In this document: piece by piece, positions 47,227 through 56,168 of the stretch
How positions within the stretch are numbered: position 1 is the first letter of the stretch
Layout of the letters: every line of letters starts with the position of its first letter
Assembly (NCBI RefSeq): GCF_050510895.1
Contig: NZ_JBNINT010000001.1
Location: 1,426,001 to 1,490,000 of the forward strand
DNA length: 64,000 bases
Reading direction: 5' to 3'
From: Pannonibacter phragmitetus_B
Lineage (GTDB): Bacteria; Pseudomonadota; Alphaproteobacteria; Rhizobiales; Stappiaceae
Translations under genes and position numbers: made by a program
The notes under the pieces: generated by a model
What the model was told of the DNA's origin: nothing
Databases searched by the model: none
Seen by the model: the letters and a program-made list of their open reading frames with translations, nothing else

Positions 47227-48209
47227 GCGATGCTGCCTCCCAGCTCATCCTCGATGTGGACGCGGATGATTTCGTCGAAGGACGTCTCGGCGGTGAAGCC
47301 AAGTGCCGTGGCTCGGGTCGCCTCGAAGCCGGGTGCCCAGCCGGAGACCATGCGGATGATCATTTCATCCGGTTCGCGGCGGATCAGCTTAACGGCCTTC
47401 TCACCGGCAATGCGGTTTAGAGCCTCGATCTGCTCGCCCACCGTGGCGCTGACGCCGGGCATGGACAGATTGCGGCGCGGGCCGACGAGGCCGGTGTCGA
47501 TGGTGGCGCCATGCAGCAGGAAGCCAACGGCAGAGCGGGGCGAGGCGTGCCAGTGGCGGATGTCCTCCGGCACGGGCAGCACGGCTTCCAGGCCGATGAG
47601 CGGCTCACGCAGGATGTTGGAGAAGAAGCCGGAGGCGGCCTTGTTCGGCTTGCCGGGGCGGATGCAGATCGTCGGCAGGCGGATGCCTACACCATCGAAG
47701 AAGCCGCGGCGGGAATAGTCCGACAGCAGCAGCTCGCAGATGGCCTTTTGCGTGCCGTAGCTTGTCAGCGGCGTGGTGTGGAAGTCGTCGGAGATGGGAT
47801 AGGGCAGGGGCGCACCAAAGACGGCGACTGACGAGGTGAAGACCATGCGCGGGAAGTATCCGTCTACCCCGTGGGCGAGGCGGACGGCGTCGAAGAGATA
47901 GCGCGTGCCGTCAAGGTTGATGCGGTAGCCCTTGTCGAAATCAAGCTCGGCTTCCCCCGAGACGATCGCGGCAAGATGGAAAATCACGTCCGGGCGGCCC
48001 GCAATCAGCCGCTCCGAGGTGCCGGGCACGGAGAGGTCTGCCGTCTCCAGCGTTGCTTGACCGGAAAAGCCGGCGGGAGTGGAGGGCTCGACAACATCGG
48101 CCAGCGTCATCCGGTTCACAGTCTTGCCGCCCAGCTGGCCATCCTTTGCCAGACGTTCGGCCAGCTTGCGGCCCACCATTCCAGCTGCACCAATGATCAG
48201 AACATGCAT
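47223..48209 (-). CDS. NAD-dependent dehydrogenase of the DenD (D-erythronate dehydrogenase) type
   Basis: This 328-residue extended short-chain dehydrogenase has the Rossmann motif IIGAAGMVGRKLAERL at the start. The catalytic Ser is in TSSVAVFGA and the YxxxK is in SYGTQKAICE. The sequence, including GVGIRLPTICIRPGKPNKAASGFFSN, resembles the D-erythronate dehydrogenase (DenD) family, in which enzymes oxidise the C2 hydroxyl of a sugar acid. The start ATG 48209 has GGAGAGAG upstream. No DenK/OtnK-type kinase gene is nearby, so the substrate may differ from erythronate. An alternative is a uronate- or aldose-dehydrogenase role feeding the adjacent dehydratase. Confidence 0.75.
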   Translation of the reverse strand: MHVLIIGAAGMVGRKLAERLAKDGQLGGKTVNRMTLADVVEPSTPAGFSGQATLETADLSVPGTSERLIAGRPDVIFHLAAIVSGEAELDFDKGYRINLDGTRYLFDAVRLAHGVDGYFPRMVFTSSVAVFGAPLPYPISDDFHTTPLTSYGTQKAICELLLSDYSRRGFFDGVGIRLPTICIRPGKPNKAASGFFSNILREPLIGLEAVLPVPEDIRHWHASPRSAVGFLLHGATIDTGLVGPRRNLSMPGVSATVGEQIEALNRIAGEKAVKLIRREPDEMIIRMVSGWAPGFEATRATALGFTAETSFDEIIRVHIEDELGGSIA

Positions 48210-48314
48210 GTGCTCTCTCCTCCAGATTCTCCACTGCAGCCCCTTTTGGCGCTGCCTTTCCTCCATCCGCAATGCTGCCGGACCGGTGCTCGGCAGGGTG
48301 CGGAAACCATTTGT

Positions 48315-48333
48315 AAGGTTGTCTGATAACCTT
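48315..48333. promoter_or_regulatory. Candidate GntR operator, site 1
   Basis: AAGGTT-N7-AACCTT is a perfect dyad. Its core TTGTCTGATAA is close to the FadR-subfamily pattern TNGTNNNACNA and shares TTGTCTGAYA with the site at 50762. It lies in the region between the divergent dehydrogenase and oxidase genes. Confidence 0.55.
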
Positions 48334-48430
48334 ATATGATGGATTTGAAAACAGCCAGAGTGATTGTCCGCACAGGGCGCCAGTGGCGGAGGCCTGCACA
48401 ACGGCTTGTGCTGCATACGGGACCGGAAGA

Positions 48431-49903
48431 ATGATGGATGTGATGGATCTTCCCGAGGGAACAGATCAGCCTGAGGCAGGGCATACAGGCGTTGCGGCGA
48501 AGCTGGCGGCGGCGCTTGGCGCAGACATGGTGCTGACAGGTGCTGATGTGGCCCGCTACTGCCGGGACTGGCACGGAGATGTGGAAACCGGTGCCGTTGC
48601 CGTGCTGCGGCCACGCTCCACGCAGGAGGTGGCGCAGGCGGTCAAGGCTGCTGCAGCGCTTGGGCTTTCCATCGTGCCTCAAGGCGGGAACACCGGACTG
48701 GTGCTTGGGGCAACGCCGGATGATCCTGCTGGTCAGGTGGTGCTGAGCCTTGAGCGGATGACCGCCATCCGCCGTCTCGATGCGGATGATTTTTCTGCCG
48801 TGGTCGAGGCTGGAGCGGTGCTGTCGGAGTTCAAGGACAAGGTGGCGGAAGCGGGACTGTTCTTCCCGCTGGCGCTGGGGGCGCAGGGCTCCTGCCGCAT
48901 TGGCGGAAATGTTGCCACCAATGCCGGCGGTATCAACGTGCTGCGTTATGGAATGATGCGGGAACTGGTTCTGGGGCTAGAGGTGGTGCTGCCGGGCGGG
49001 AGCATTTTCGACGGCCTCTCCGCCCTTCGCAAGGACAACCGGGGCATCGACCTGAAACAGCTTTTCATCGGGGCAGAAGGCACGCTCGGCATTGTCACCG
49101 CCGTGGCGGTGAAGCTCTTGCCGCAGCCGGAGCAGGTGGCCACCGCTTTGCTGGGGTTGAATGCGCTTGACGATGCCATCCGCCTCTACCGCCGCGCAAG
49201 GCGTGACTGCTGTGACCTGATGTCGGCCTTTGAGTTCATGCCTCCGCTGGCTTTCACCCTGGCGCAGGAGGCCATCCCGGACCTGCCCATGCCCATGGCG
49301 GCTGACTATCCGGCCTATGTGCTCATGGAAATTTCCGGGTCGGGCCTTGTCGATGTGGACGATCTGATGAGCCGCTTTCTTGAAGGGGTTATGGGAGATG
49401 GGCTTGTGGTGGACGGGGTGGTTGCCGCTTCGCAGGCGCAGGCCCGCAATCTCTGGCTTTTCCGCGAGGGCATGAACGAGGGGCAGGCGAAGCGCGGGCG
49501 GCATCTGCGCACGGATGTGTCCGTGCCCCTATCACACGTGCCGGATTTCGTGCGCGAGGCGGAAGCCGCCATCCATGCGGCGCTGCCCGATTGCACCTGC
49601 GTTTCCTATGGACACGTGGGGGATGGCAACGTGCATCTCAACGTGCTGCCGCCAACCGGGCTCTCAAGGGAAGAGGCGGATACACGGATCTATCAAGCCA
49701 AGAGCGTGCTCAACGCCGTTCTGGATGGCTTTGGCGGCTCGATCAGCGCCGAACACGGGATCGGCCGGCTGAAGAAGCCCGATTTCGAGGCGCGCCTCCA
49801 GCCTGAGCGCCGTCAGCTTCTGACTTCCATCAAGGCGGCAATCGATCCGCAGGGCATCATGAATCCCGGCTGCCAATTGAACTTGGCCGGAGTTTCGGGG
49901 TAA
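48431..49903 (+). CDS. FAD-binding oxidoreductase (GlcD / D-2-hydroxyacid dehydrogenase type)
   Basis: This 490-residue flavoprotein is of the FAD_binding_4 / FAD-oxidase_C family. The FAD-binding part has VPQGGNTGLVLGATP and GGNVATNAGGINVLRYG, and the C-terminal part has SYGHVGDGNVHLN and the segment SAEHGIGRLKKPDF typical of D-lactate, D-2-hydroxyglutarate and glycolate dehydrogenases. The start is one of several close ATGs (48431, 48434, 48443); I use 48431. It is divergent from the DenD-like gene and upstream of gntR. It could oxidise a D-2-hydroxy acid made in the pathway; the exact substrate is unknown. Confidence 0.85.
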   Translation: MMDVMDLPEGTDQPEAGHTGVAAKLAAALGADMVLTGADVARYCRDWHGDVETGAVAVLRPRSTQEVAQAVKAAAALGLSIVPQGGNTGLVLGATPDDPAGQVVLSLERMTAIRRLDADDFSAVVEAGAVLSEFKDKVAEAGLFFPLALGAQGSCRIGGNVATNAGGINVLRYGMMRELVLGLEVVLPGGSIFDGLSALRKDNRGIDLKQLFIGAEGTLGIVTAVAVKLLPQPEQVATALLGLNALDDAIRLYRRARRDCCDLMSAFEFMPPLAFTLAQEAIPDLPMPMAADYPAYVLMEISGSGLVDVDDLMSRFLEGVMGDGLVVDGVVAASQAQARNLWLFREGMNEGQAKRGRHLRTDVSVPLSHVPDFVREAEAAIHAALPDCTCVSYGHVGDGNVHLNVLPPTGLSREEADTRIYQAKSVLNAVLDGFGGSISAEHGIGRLKKPDFEARLQPERRQLLTSIKAAIDPQGIMNPGCQLNLAGVSG

Positions 49904-49935
49904 AGGCGCTGATCCGTCAGAATGTGGGGTAAGGA

Positions 49936-50649
49936 ATGGCAATCGGCATGGAACAGATCCGGCGCAGCGAACATCTTCCGGCACGTATTGCGGCCCAGAT
50001 CGCCCGTGACATCAGCGAAGGACGCATGAAGCCCGGTGACCGCCTGCCGACGGAACATGCCCTTGCCAAGACACTTGGTGTCAGCCGCACTGTGGTGCGC
50101 GAGGCCATTGCCCAGTTGCGCAACGAGGGGCTTGTGGAGACCCGGCAGGGCGTTGGCGCCTTCGTGACGGAGCCGCAGGCGCGGCCCATCCGCATTGCCC
50201 AGAATGATCTTGACGACCGGGAGAGCTTCCGCGACCTGTTCCAGTTGCGCCTGCCGCTGGAAATCGAGGCAGCCGGTCTTGCCGCGCTCCATCATACGGC
50301 TGAGGATCTTGCCCGGCTGGACGAGGCGCTGGCACAGATGACCGGGGCGGAGAAGTGGACGGAGCAGGGGATCGTAGCCGATCTTGCTTTTCACCGGGCC
50401 GTCGCCGATGCCACGGGCAATGCCTATTTCGGCATGTTCATCGGCTTTATCGCCGAGCGTATCAGCCTCGCCATCAATGCCGCACGGGCCAGTGCGGTGC
50501 TGGAAGAAATCGTCGAAGTCACCATCGCCGAGCATGTGGCCGTGCGTGATGCCATTGCCAGCCGGGATGCCTTGGCGGCGCGTGCTGCCATGCGCCACCA
50601 TCTGACGGGTGCTGCAAGCCGTATCGCACTCAACCTCGAGATTTATTGA
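49936..50649 (+). CDS. GntR family regulator, FadR (FCD) subfamily
   Basis: This 237-residue protein has an N-terminal winged helix (LPTEHALAKTLGVSRTVVREAIAQLRNEGLVETRQGVGAFV) and a C-terminal FCD ligand domain (FHRAVADATGNAYF and RAAMRHHL, with the metal-binding His residues). Such repressors often sense sugar acids or other carboxylates. It follows the oxidase gene by 32 bases in a probable operon and lies between the two candidate operators. ATG 49948 is an alternative start because the ribosome site GTAAGGA is very close to 49936. It is the likely local repressor. Confidence 0.88.
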   Translation: MAIGMEQIRRSEHLPARIAAQIARDISEGRMKPGDRLPTEHALAKTLGVSRTVVREAIAQLRNEGLVETRQGVGAFVTEPQARPIRIAQNDLDDRESFRDLFQLRLPLEIEAAGLAALHHTAEDLARLDEALAQMTGAEKWTEQGIVADLAFHRAVADATGNAYFGMFIGFIAERISLAINAARASAVLEEIVEVTIAEHVAVRDAIASRDALAARAAMRHHLTGAASRIALNLEIY

Positions 50650-50761
50650 GGCGCTACCTGCGCAGGCCTGCAGGTTCTTTGTGCATCTTAGCTGTAGTTG
50701 CACACAGGCGGTACCACAGGCTGGACAAGCCCGGCATCATGTTGCTAAGAAACATAAATGT

Positions 50762-50784
50762 GATTGTCTGACATCCAGACAATC
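50762..50784. promoter_or_regulatory. Candidate GntR operator, site 2
   Basis: GATTGTCTG and CAGACAATC are a perfect nine-base dyad with spacer ACATC. The core TTGTCTGACA resembles site 1. It lies 75 bases upstream of the FAH-family dehydratase gene that opens the TRAP operon. Confidence 0.6.
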
Positions 50785-50858
50785 CGGCAAGAGTCCGCGA
50801 GGCTCCGGCGCGTGGAGGCGCCGCTTTGCCGGACGGGGACTTTGGGAGGAGGGCACTG

Positions 50859-52025
50859 GTGGCCGGTCAAGCTGTTACTGTATCTGCGATTCTGCCTGTC
50901 GATGCGCAGGAGGCCGTGCTTGTTGGCCGCGTCTGGTCGAAGGCGGAAGACGGGCCTTGCCCCGTGCTGATCCGTGACGGGCGGGTGCTCAACCTGACTG
51001 GCATTGCCGCGACGGTCTCTTCACTGCTCGAAATGCCGGACATTGCGGCAAAGCTGAAGCAGGCATCAGGCTTGCCGGACATGGGGCCGCTGGATGCGTT
51101 TCTGGATGGCTCCGCCGGCCAGTTGCTAGCACCCGTCGACCTGCAATCCGTCAAGGCGGCCGGTGTTACCTTTGCCGACAGCATGCTGGAGCGGGTGATC
51201 GAGGAGCAGGCCAAGGGTGACAGCTCCCGCGCGCTGGATATCCGCGAGCGGCTGGCCCCGGTGCTCGGCGGCAGCCTGCGCGGCGTCAAGGCCGGGTCCG
51301 AAGAGGCCAGCAAGGTCAAGGCGCTGCTGCAGGACATGGGCCTCTGGTCCCAATACCTGGAAGTGGGCATTGGCCCGGATGCGGAGATCTTCACCAAGGC
51401 TCAGCCCATGTCATCGGTCGGCTGCGGTGCAAAGGCTGGCATCCATCCCATATCCGAGTGGAACAATCCTGAGCCGGAAGTGGTTCTGGCGGTTCGCTCG
51501 GATGGCGTGATCCTCGGCGCTACCCTTGGCAATGACGTGAACCTGCGTGATGTGGAGGGGCGCTCAGCGCTGCTGCTGGGCAAGGCCAAGGACAACAACG
51601 CCTCCTGCGCCATTGGCCCCTTCATCCGCCTGTTCGATGAGAGCTTCACCATCGATGACCTGCGGAAGGTGCGGGTGTCGCTGCTGGTGGAGGGCGAGGA
51701 CGGCTTCGTGATGACGGGCGAAAGCCCGATGGAAGCCATCAGCCGCTCGCCGGAAGAGCTGGTCAGCCAGCTCCGCAACCGCAATCATCAGTATCCCGAT
51801 GGTGCAGTGCTGTTCCTCGGCACAATGTTTGCCCCCGTGAAGGACCGGCGCGGGGCAGGGCAGGGCTTCACTCACGAAATTGGCGACCGGGTGGAGATCC
51901 ACACGCCGAAGCTGGGGCGGCTGATCAACTGGATCGACCGCAGCGACGCCTGCCCGGAATGGACCTTCGGCCTGCGTGAGCTCTTCCGCAACCTTGCCCG
52001 GCGCGGGCTGGCGGACAAGGTGTGA
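50859..52025 (+). CDS. Fumarylacetoacetate hydrolase family protein (2-keto-3-deoxy-pentonate dehydratase-like)
   Basis: This 388-residue protein has an FAH fold. The N-terminal third (AVLVGRVWSKAEDGPCPVLIRDGRVLNL) is like XylX-type 2-keto-3-deoxy-D-xylonate dehydratases. The C-terminal FAH domain carries the acidic metal site region (EPEVVLAV and LGATLGNDVNLRDVEGR). GTG 50859 is chosen because GGAGGAGG lies five bases upstream. It opens the run FAH-dctQ-dctM-dctP. With the upstream IlvD/EDD dehydratase the expected step is 2-keto-3-deoxypentonate to 2-oxoglutarate semialdehyde (Weimberg route). No 2-oxoglutarate semialdehyde dehydrogenase is in the window. A generic diketone hydrolase activity cannot be excluded. 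Confidence 0.78.
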   Translation: MAGQAVTVSAILPVDAQEAVLVGRVWSKAEDGPCPVLIRDGRVLNLTGIAATVSSLLEMPDIAAKLKQASGLPDMGPLDAFLDGSAGQLLAPVDLQSVKAAGVTFADSMLERVIEEQAKGDSSRALDIRERLAPVLGGSLRGVKAGSEEASKVKALLQDMGLWSQYLEVGIGPDAEIFTKAQPMSSVGCGAKAGIHPISEWNNPEPEVVLAVRSDGVILGATLGNDVNLRDVEGRSALLLGKAKDNNASCAIGPFIRLFDESFTIDDLRKVRVSLLVEGEDGFVMTGESPMEAISRSPEELVSQLRNRNHQYPDGAVLFLGTMFAPVKDRRGAGQGFTHEIGDRVEIHTPKLGRLINWIDRSDACPEWTFGLRELFRNLARRGLADKV

Positions 52026-52032
52026 GGGCATC

Positions 52033-52566
52033 ATGATCGCGACCCTCACCCGCCTCTTCTACCGCGCGCTGGAAGCGGTGCTCGTGTTCCTGCTGGCCTC
52101 CATGGCCATCATGGTCTTCGTCAATGTGGTCCTGCGCTATGGCATGAACTCCGGCCTCGTCGTCTCGGAGGAGCTGGCCAGATATTTCTTCGTCTGGCTC
52201 ACCTTCATCGGTGCGGTCGTGACGTTCCGGGAAAACTCCCATCTCGGCATCGAGACGCTGGTGGTGCATTTCTCCCGGCGCGGACGTCTCATCTGCATGG
52301 CGCTGGTCAACATCATCATCATGACCTGCTCGGCCATCTTCTTCTGGGGCACATGGAAGCAGTTTCCCATCAATGCCTCCATGGCCGCTCCCGTCACCGG
52401 CATGCCAATGATCTGGGTCTATGGCATCGGCTTCTTTACGGGCGGTGGCATGTTCCTGATCTCGCTGGAGCGCTTCATCCGCATTCTGCTGGGCCGCACC
52501 ACGGACAGGGAAATCGCCATGTTCGCTGGTGAGCACGTGGATCCTGCCAAGCTGATGGAGCACTGA
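52033..52566 (+). CDS. dctQ: TRAP transporter small membrane subunit, DctQ-type
   Basis: This 177-residue protein has four transmembrane helices, of which the first is EAVLVFLLASMAIMVFVNVVL. The motif VSEELARYFFVWLTFIGAVV and the following ENSHLGIETLV are diagnostic of DctQ. ATG 52033 lies eight bases after the FAH gene. It bridges the large subunit DctM, which starts one base beyond its stop. Confidence 0.93.
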   Translation: MIATLTRLFYRALEAVLVFLLASMAIMVFVNVVLRYGMNSGLVVSEELARYFFVWLTFIGAVVTFRENSHLGIETLVVHFSRRGRLICMALVNIIIMTCSAIFFWGTWKQFPINASMAAPVTGMPMIWVYGIGFFTGGGMFLISLERFIRILLGRTTDREIAMFAGEHVDPAKLMEH

Positions 52567-52567
52567 C

Positions 52568-53845
52568 ATGACGCTTCTCGTCTTCATCGGCTCCCTGCTT
52601 GGCTCCATGGCCATCGGCGTGCCGGTCGCTTTCGCGCTCATGTTCTGCGGCGTCATCCTCATGTCCTACATGGGCATGTTCAACACGCAGATCGTGTCGC
52701 AGAACATGATCTCAGGCGCAGACACCTTCACGCTGCTGGCCATTCCCTTCTTCATTCTGGCTGGTGAACTGATGAACTCCGGCGGCCTGTCCCGCCGCAT
52801 CATCGACTTTGCGCTGGCATGGGCCGGACATATCCGGGGCGGCCTCGGCTTCGTGGCCATCGTGGCGGCGATCATCATGGCCAGCCTGTCCGGTTCGGCT
52901 GCGGCCGATACCGCGGCTCTGGCCGCGATCCTGGTGCCGATGATGGCCCGCGCGGGTTATGATGTGCCGCGCTCGGCCGGTCTCATGGCGGCAGGCGGCA
53001 TCATCGCTCCGGTCATTCCGCCGTCTCTTGCCTTTATCATCTTCGGCGTGGCCGCCAATGTATCGATCACGAAGCTCTTTATGGGCGGCATTGTGCCGGG
53101 CATCATGATGGGCGTGGCACTGGCACTGACCTGGACGCTCCTCGTCCGCAAGTCCAAGGTCGAGACACTGCCGCGCCAGCCCATGTCCGTCCGCCTTCTA
53201 GCAACGGGCCGTGCCGCCTGGGCCCTGGGCATGCCGGTGATCATCCTCGGCGGCATCCGCATGGGTGTTGTCACGCCAACGGAAGCGGCAGTGATTGCTG
53301 CCTTCTATGCGCTGATGGTCGGGCTCTTTGTCTACCGGGAACTTAAGGTCGCGGATCTCTATTTCGTCATCCTGCGGGCGGCAAAAACGACTTCGATCGT
53401 GATGTTCCTTGTCGCTGCGGCACTGGTATCGGCGTGGCTGATCACGGCGGCCAACATTCCGGCCGAGATCACCCGCTATATTGCCCCGCTGATCGAGCAG
53501 CCCAAGCTGCTGATGCTGGCGATGATGCTGCTGGTGCTGGTTGTCGGTACGGCGCTGGATCTGGCACCTACCATTCTGATCCTGTCGCCGGTGCTCATGC
53601 CCATCGTCAAACAGGCAGGCATTGATCCGGTCTATTTTGGCGTTCTCTTCGTCATGAACACGTGTATCGGCCTCATCACGCCGCCTGTCGGCGTTGTGCT
53701 CAACGTGGTCAGCGGCGTGTCCAAGGTGCCGCTGGGCAAGGTGGTGACGGGTGTCATGCCTTTCCTGCTGTCACAGATCGCAGTTCTGCTGCTGCTGATC
53801 CTGTTCCCGGAACTGGTGCTGGTGCCTCTGTCCTGGCTGCACTAG
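52568..53845 (+). CDS. dctM: TRAP transporter large permease subunit, DctM-type
   Basis: This 425-residue transmembrane permease uses the sodium gradient to drive uptake. Conserved features are the N-terminal helix pair (GVPVAFALMFCGVILMS), GAMIMAS-like AAIIMASLSGSAAADTAA, IIAPVIPPSLAFIIFG and the C-terminal CIGLITPPVGVVLNVVSGVSKVPLGKV. The gene is followed 76 bases later by dctP. Confidence 0.95.
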   Translation: MTLLVFIGSLLGSMAIGVPVAFALMFCGVILMSYMGMFNTQIVSQNMISGADTFTLLAIPFFILAGELMNSGGLSRRIIDFALAWAGHIRGGLGFVAIVAAIIMASLSGSAAADTAALAAILVPMMARAGYDVPRSAGLMAAGGIIAPVIPPSLAFIIFGVAANVSITKLFMGGIVPGIMMGVALALTWTLLVRKSKVETLPRQPMSVRLLATGRAAWALGMPVIILGGIRMGVVTPTEAAVIAAFYALMVGLFVYRELKVADLYFVILRAAKTTSIVMFLVAAALVSAWLITAANIPAEITRYIAPLIEQPKLLMLAMMLLVLVVGTALDLAPTILILSPVLMPIVKQAGIDPVYFGVLFVMNTCIGLITPPVGVVLNVVSGVSKVPLGKVVTGVMPFLLSQIAVLLLLILFPELVLVPLSWLH

Positions 53846-53921
53846 GCGCATACGAACCCCCGGCAGGCGGTCAGAGGAGTGGCCATCTGCCTGGAAAACT
53901 TGATCAAAAGGGAGGAAGACA

Positions 53922-54926
53922 ATGAAGAAACTACTGCTCGCAACCACAGCCGTGGTATTTGCCGTCTCCGCGTCCGCACCGGCTTTTGCCGAGTTCAACG
54001 ACAGGAACATGCGCGTTTCCAACGGCATCAATGCGGATCACCCGGTCGGCAACGGCATCAATGCCATGCAAGCCTGCCTTGATGAAAAGTCCGGCGGCAA
54101 GCTGAAGCTGACTGCCTTCTGGGGCGGCGCGCTTGGCGGTGACCTTCAGGCAACGCAGGCCCTGCGTGCCGGCGTCCAGGAAGCCGTCGTCACCTCGTCC
54201 TCGCCGCTTGCCGGTATCGTTCCGGCGCTTGGCGTGTTTGATCTGCCGTTCCTCTTTGCCAGCAACGAAGAGGCCGATGCCGTGATGGACGGCGAGTTCG
54301 GCGAGTTCCTCAATGGCAAGCTGGCCGAAGCCGGTCTCGTCAATCTCGCTTATTGGGAAAACGGCTTCCGCAACCTGTCCAACTCCAGCCGTCCCGTGAC
54401 CAAGTGGGAGGATCTGGAGGGCATGAAGGTGCGCGTGATGCAGAACAACGTGTTCCTCGACACCTTCCAGAACTTCGGTGCCAATGCCACGCCCATGGCC
54501 TTTGGTGAGGTGTTCTCCGCGCTTGAAACCAAGACCATCGACGCGCAGGAAAACCCCTACGTCACGATCGACACCTCGAAGTTCTATGAGGTGCAGGAAT
54601 ACGTCAGCGAGACGCGCCACGCCTATACGCCGTTCCTGTTCCTCTTCTCCAAGCCGATCTTCGACAGCTATACCGCTGATGAACAGGCAGCCTTGAGGGA
54701 GTGTGCCATCGTTGGCCGTGATGAGGAGCGCAAGGTGATCCGGGAACTGAACCAGAAGTCTCTGGAGAAGATCCAGGCCGAAGGCATCAAGTTCAACACC
54801 CTGAGCCCGGAAGAGCAGAAGCGCATGCTCGAAAAGTCGCAGGTGGTCTACGAGAAGCACAAGGACACCATCGGTGCCGATGTGATCGAGCGGGTTCAGC
54901 AGGAACTGGCCAAGATCCGCGGCTGA
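53922..54926 (+). CDS. dctP: TRAP transporter substrate-binding protein, DctP-type
   Basis: This 334-residue periplasmic binding protein has a clear signal peptide (MKKLLLATTAVVFAVSASAPAFA, cleavage after AFA) and GGAGG upstream. The family features include the substrate Arg segment in GMKVRVMQNNVF (carboxylate-binding) and FGEVFSALETKTIDAQENP. Its neighbours imply a sugar acid ligand, consistent with the conserved carboxylate-binding Arg. The three genes run dctQ-dctM-dctP. A terminator follows at 55001-55028. Confidence 0.93.
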   Translation: MKKLLLATTAVVFAVSASAPAFAEFNDRNMRVSNGINADHPVGNGINAMQACLDEKSGGKLKLTAFWGGALGGDLQATQALRAGVQEAVVTSSSPLAGIVPALGVFDLPFLFASNEEADAVMDGEFGEFLNGKLAEAGLVNLAYWENGFRNLSNSSRPVTKWEDLEGMKVRVMQNNVFLDTFQNFGANATPMAFGEVFSALETKTIDAQENPYVTIDTSKFYEVQEYVSETRHAYTPFLFLFSKPIFDSYTADEQAALRECAIVGRDEERKVIRELNQKSLEKIQAEGIKFNTLSPEEQKRMLEKSQVVYEKHKDTIGADVIERVQQELAKIRG

Positions 54927-55000
54927 TCCTCAAGGAGAGGCCCTGCCTCTCCTCACTCATCCCCGGACTGCGGTGCCCCATCTGCCGCAGTCCAGCGCAG

Positions 55001-55028
55001 AGACCCGCAACGGCAACGTTGCGGGTCT
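55001..55028. terminator. Bidirectional terminator between dctP and the DMT exporter gene
   Basis: AGACCCGCAACG / CGTTGCGGGTCT is a perfect 12-base repeat with loop GCAA, followed by TTTTCC on the + side. It lies between the convergent genes. Confidence 0.85.
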
Positions 55029-55047
55029 TTTCCGTTTGCCTTGGCAG

Positions 55048-55962
55048 TTACTCCGGAATGGCCGGAAGCACCTGATCGCGCTTCTTGAGCTGCTGTTCGC
55101 GGAAGAAGATGAAGAGCCCGGCACCGGTGATGAGGGCCGCACCAAGGATCATGCTTGGCTTGGGCAGATCGCCGAAGAAATACCAGCCAAAGACGACAGC
55201 CCACAGCAGCAATGTATATTGCAGTGGCGCCACGGTGGCGGCGTCCGAGATCTTCAGGGCGCGGTTGACCATGATATGCGCGCTCATGGCGACAATGCCG
55301 AGCAGGGAGAGCAGAAGCGCATCTTCCATTGAGGCTATGGGCCGCCAGTCGAACGGTGCCATGGCGAGCCCGGCAAGCCCTGCGCCTGCCGTCTGGAAGA
55401 AGACCAGCGTCTTGTCCGGCGTGCCGCGCAGGCTGCGGCCTGACAGCATCATGAAGGCAAAGGCAGCCGCGCCAGCGATGGAGAGAATGGCGGGCGGGGT
55501 GAACATGGCGCTCGACGGATTGAGCGCGATGATGACGCCGATGAAACCAACCGCAATGGCGCTCCAGCGCCGCCAGCCCACCTTCTCGCCCAGAAGGAAG
55601 GGCGAGAGGGCGGCCACATAGATCGGCGCTGCCAGCCAATAGGTCATCACGTCCGCGAGCGGCAGATAGGTGACGGCATAGTAGAAGCAGAAGAGCTCGA
55701 AGGTGGAAAAGGCCACGCGGGCCGCTTGCATGCCCGGCCGTTCAGGCTTCAGCAGTGGCCTAAGGCCGGAAGCCAAGAGAAATGGCGCCAGAATGATCAG
55801 GGCGGCGATGCTGCGGATCAGCACCACCTGGCCCACGCTGTAGCTGGCAACGAGCCATTTGCCCATTGCGTCGTTGAGCGCAAACAGGAACATGCCGAGC
55901 AGCATGATCGCAGGTCCTGCAATACCGCCAAGGCGATGAACAGCCGTGCTCGTGGAAGTCAT
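55048..55962 (-). CDS. DMT family transporter (two EamA domains)
   Basis: This 304-residue inner-membrane protein has ten predicted helices in two EamA repeats. Features are AIMLLGMFLFALNDAMGKWLVASY in helix 1, YYAVTYLPLADVMTYWLAAP in repeat 1, and APLQYTLLLWAVVFGWYFFGDLP in repeat 2. Substrate exporters of this family move amino acids, purines or other small metabolites. ATG 55962 has AAGGAC ten bases upstream. The direction is opposite to the TRAP operon, and the LysR gene lies upstream on the same strand. Confidence 0.88.
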   Translation of the reverse strand: MTSTSTAVHRLGGIAGPAIMLLGMFLFALNDAMGKWLVASYSVGQVVLIRSIAALIILAPFLLASGLRPLLKPERPGMQAARVAFSTFELFCFYYAVTYLPLADVMTYWLAAPIYVAALSPFLLGEKVGWRRWSAIAVGFIGVIIALNPSSAMFTPPAILSIAGAAAFAFMMLSGRSLRGTPDKTLVFFQTAGAGLAGLAMAPFDWRPIASMEDALLLSLLGIVAMSAHIMVNRALKISDAATVAPLQYTLLLWAVVFGWYFFGDLPKPSMILGAALITGAGLFIFFREQQLKKRDQVLPAIPE

Positions 55963-56168
55963 GATACAAGTCCTTATCGCCGGAAGCTGCCCGCCTGAAG
56001 CGGCGGTATTATGCGGTGAGACGCGGGGTCCTTGCGAGGCGGGCATGCCGCCATGGACCGGTCAGTAATTCTGCTAGTCAGAGTGCCATCTGCTGCAAAA
56101 AGTGCACGCAAACTCCTGCCATGGTCCACAGATTGCAGACGTTTTGAGCCATGCAACCCTCTGGCAGG

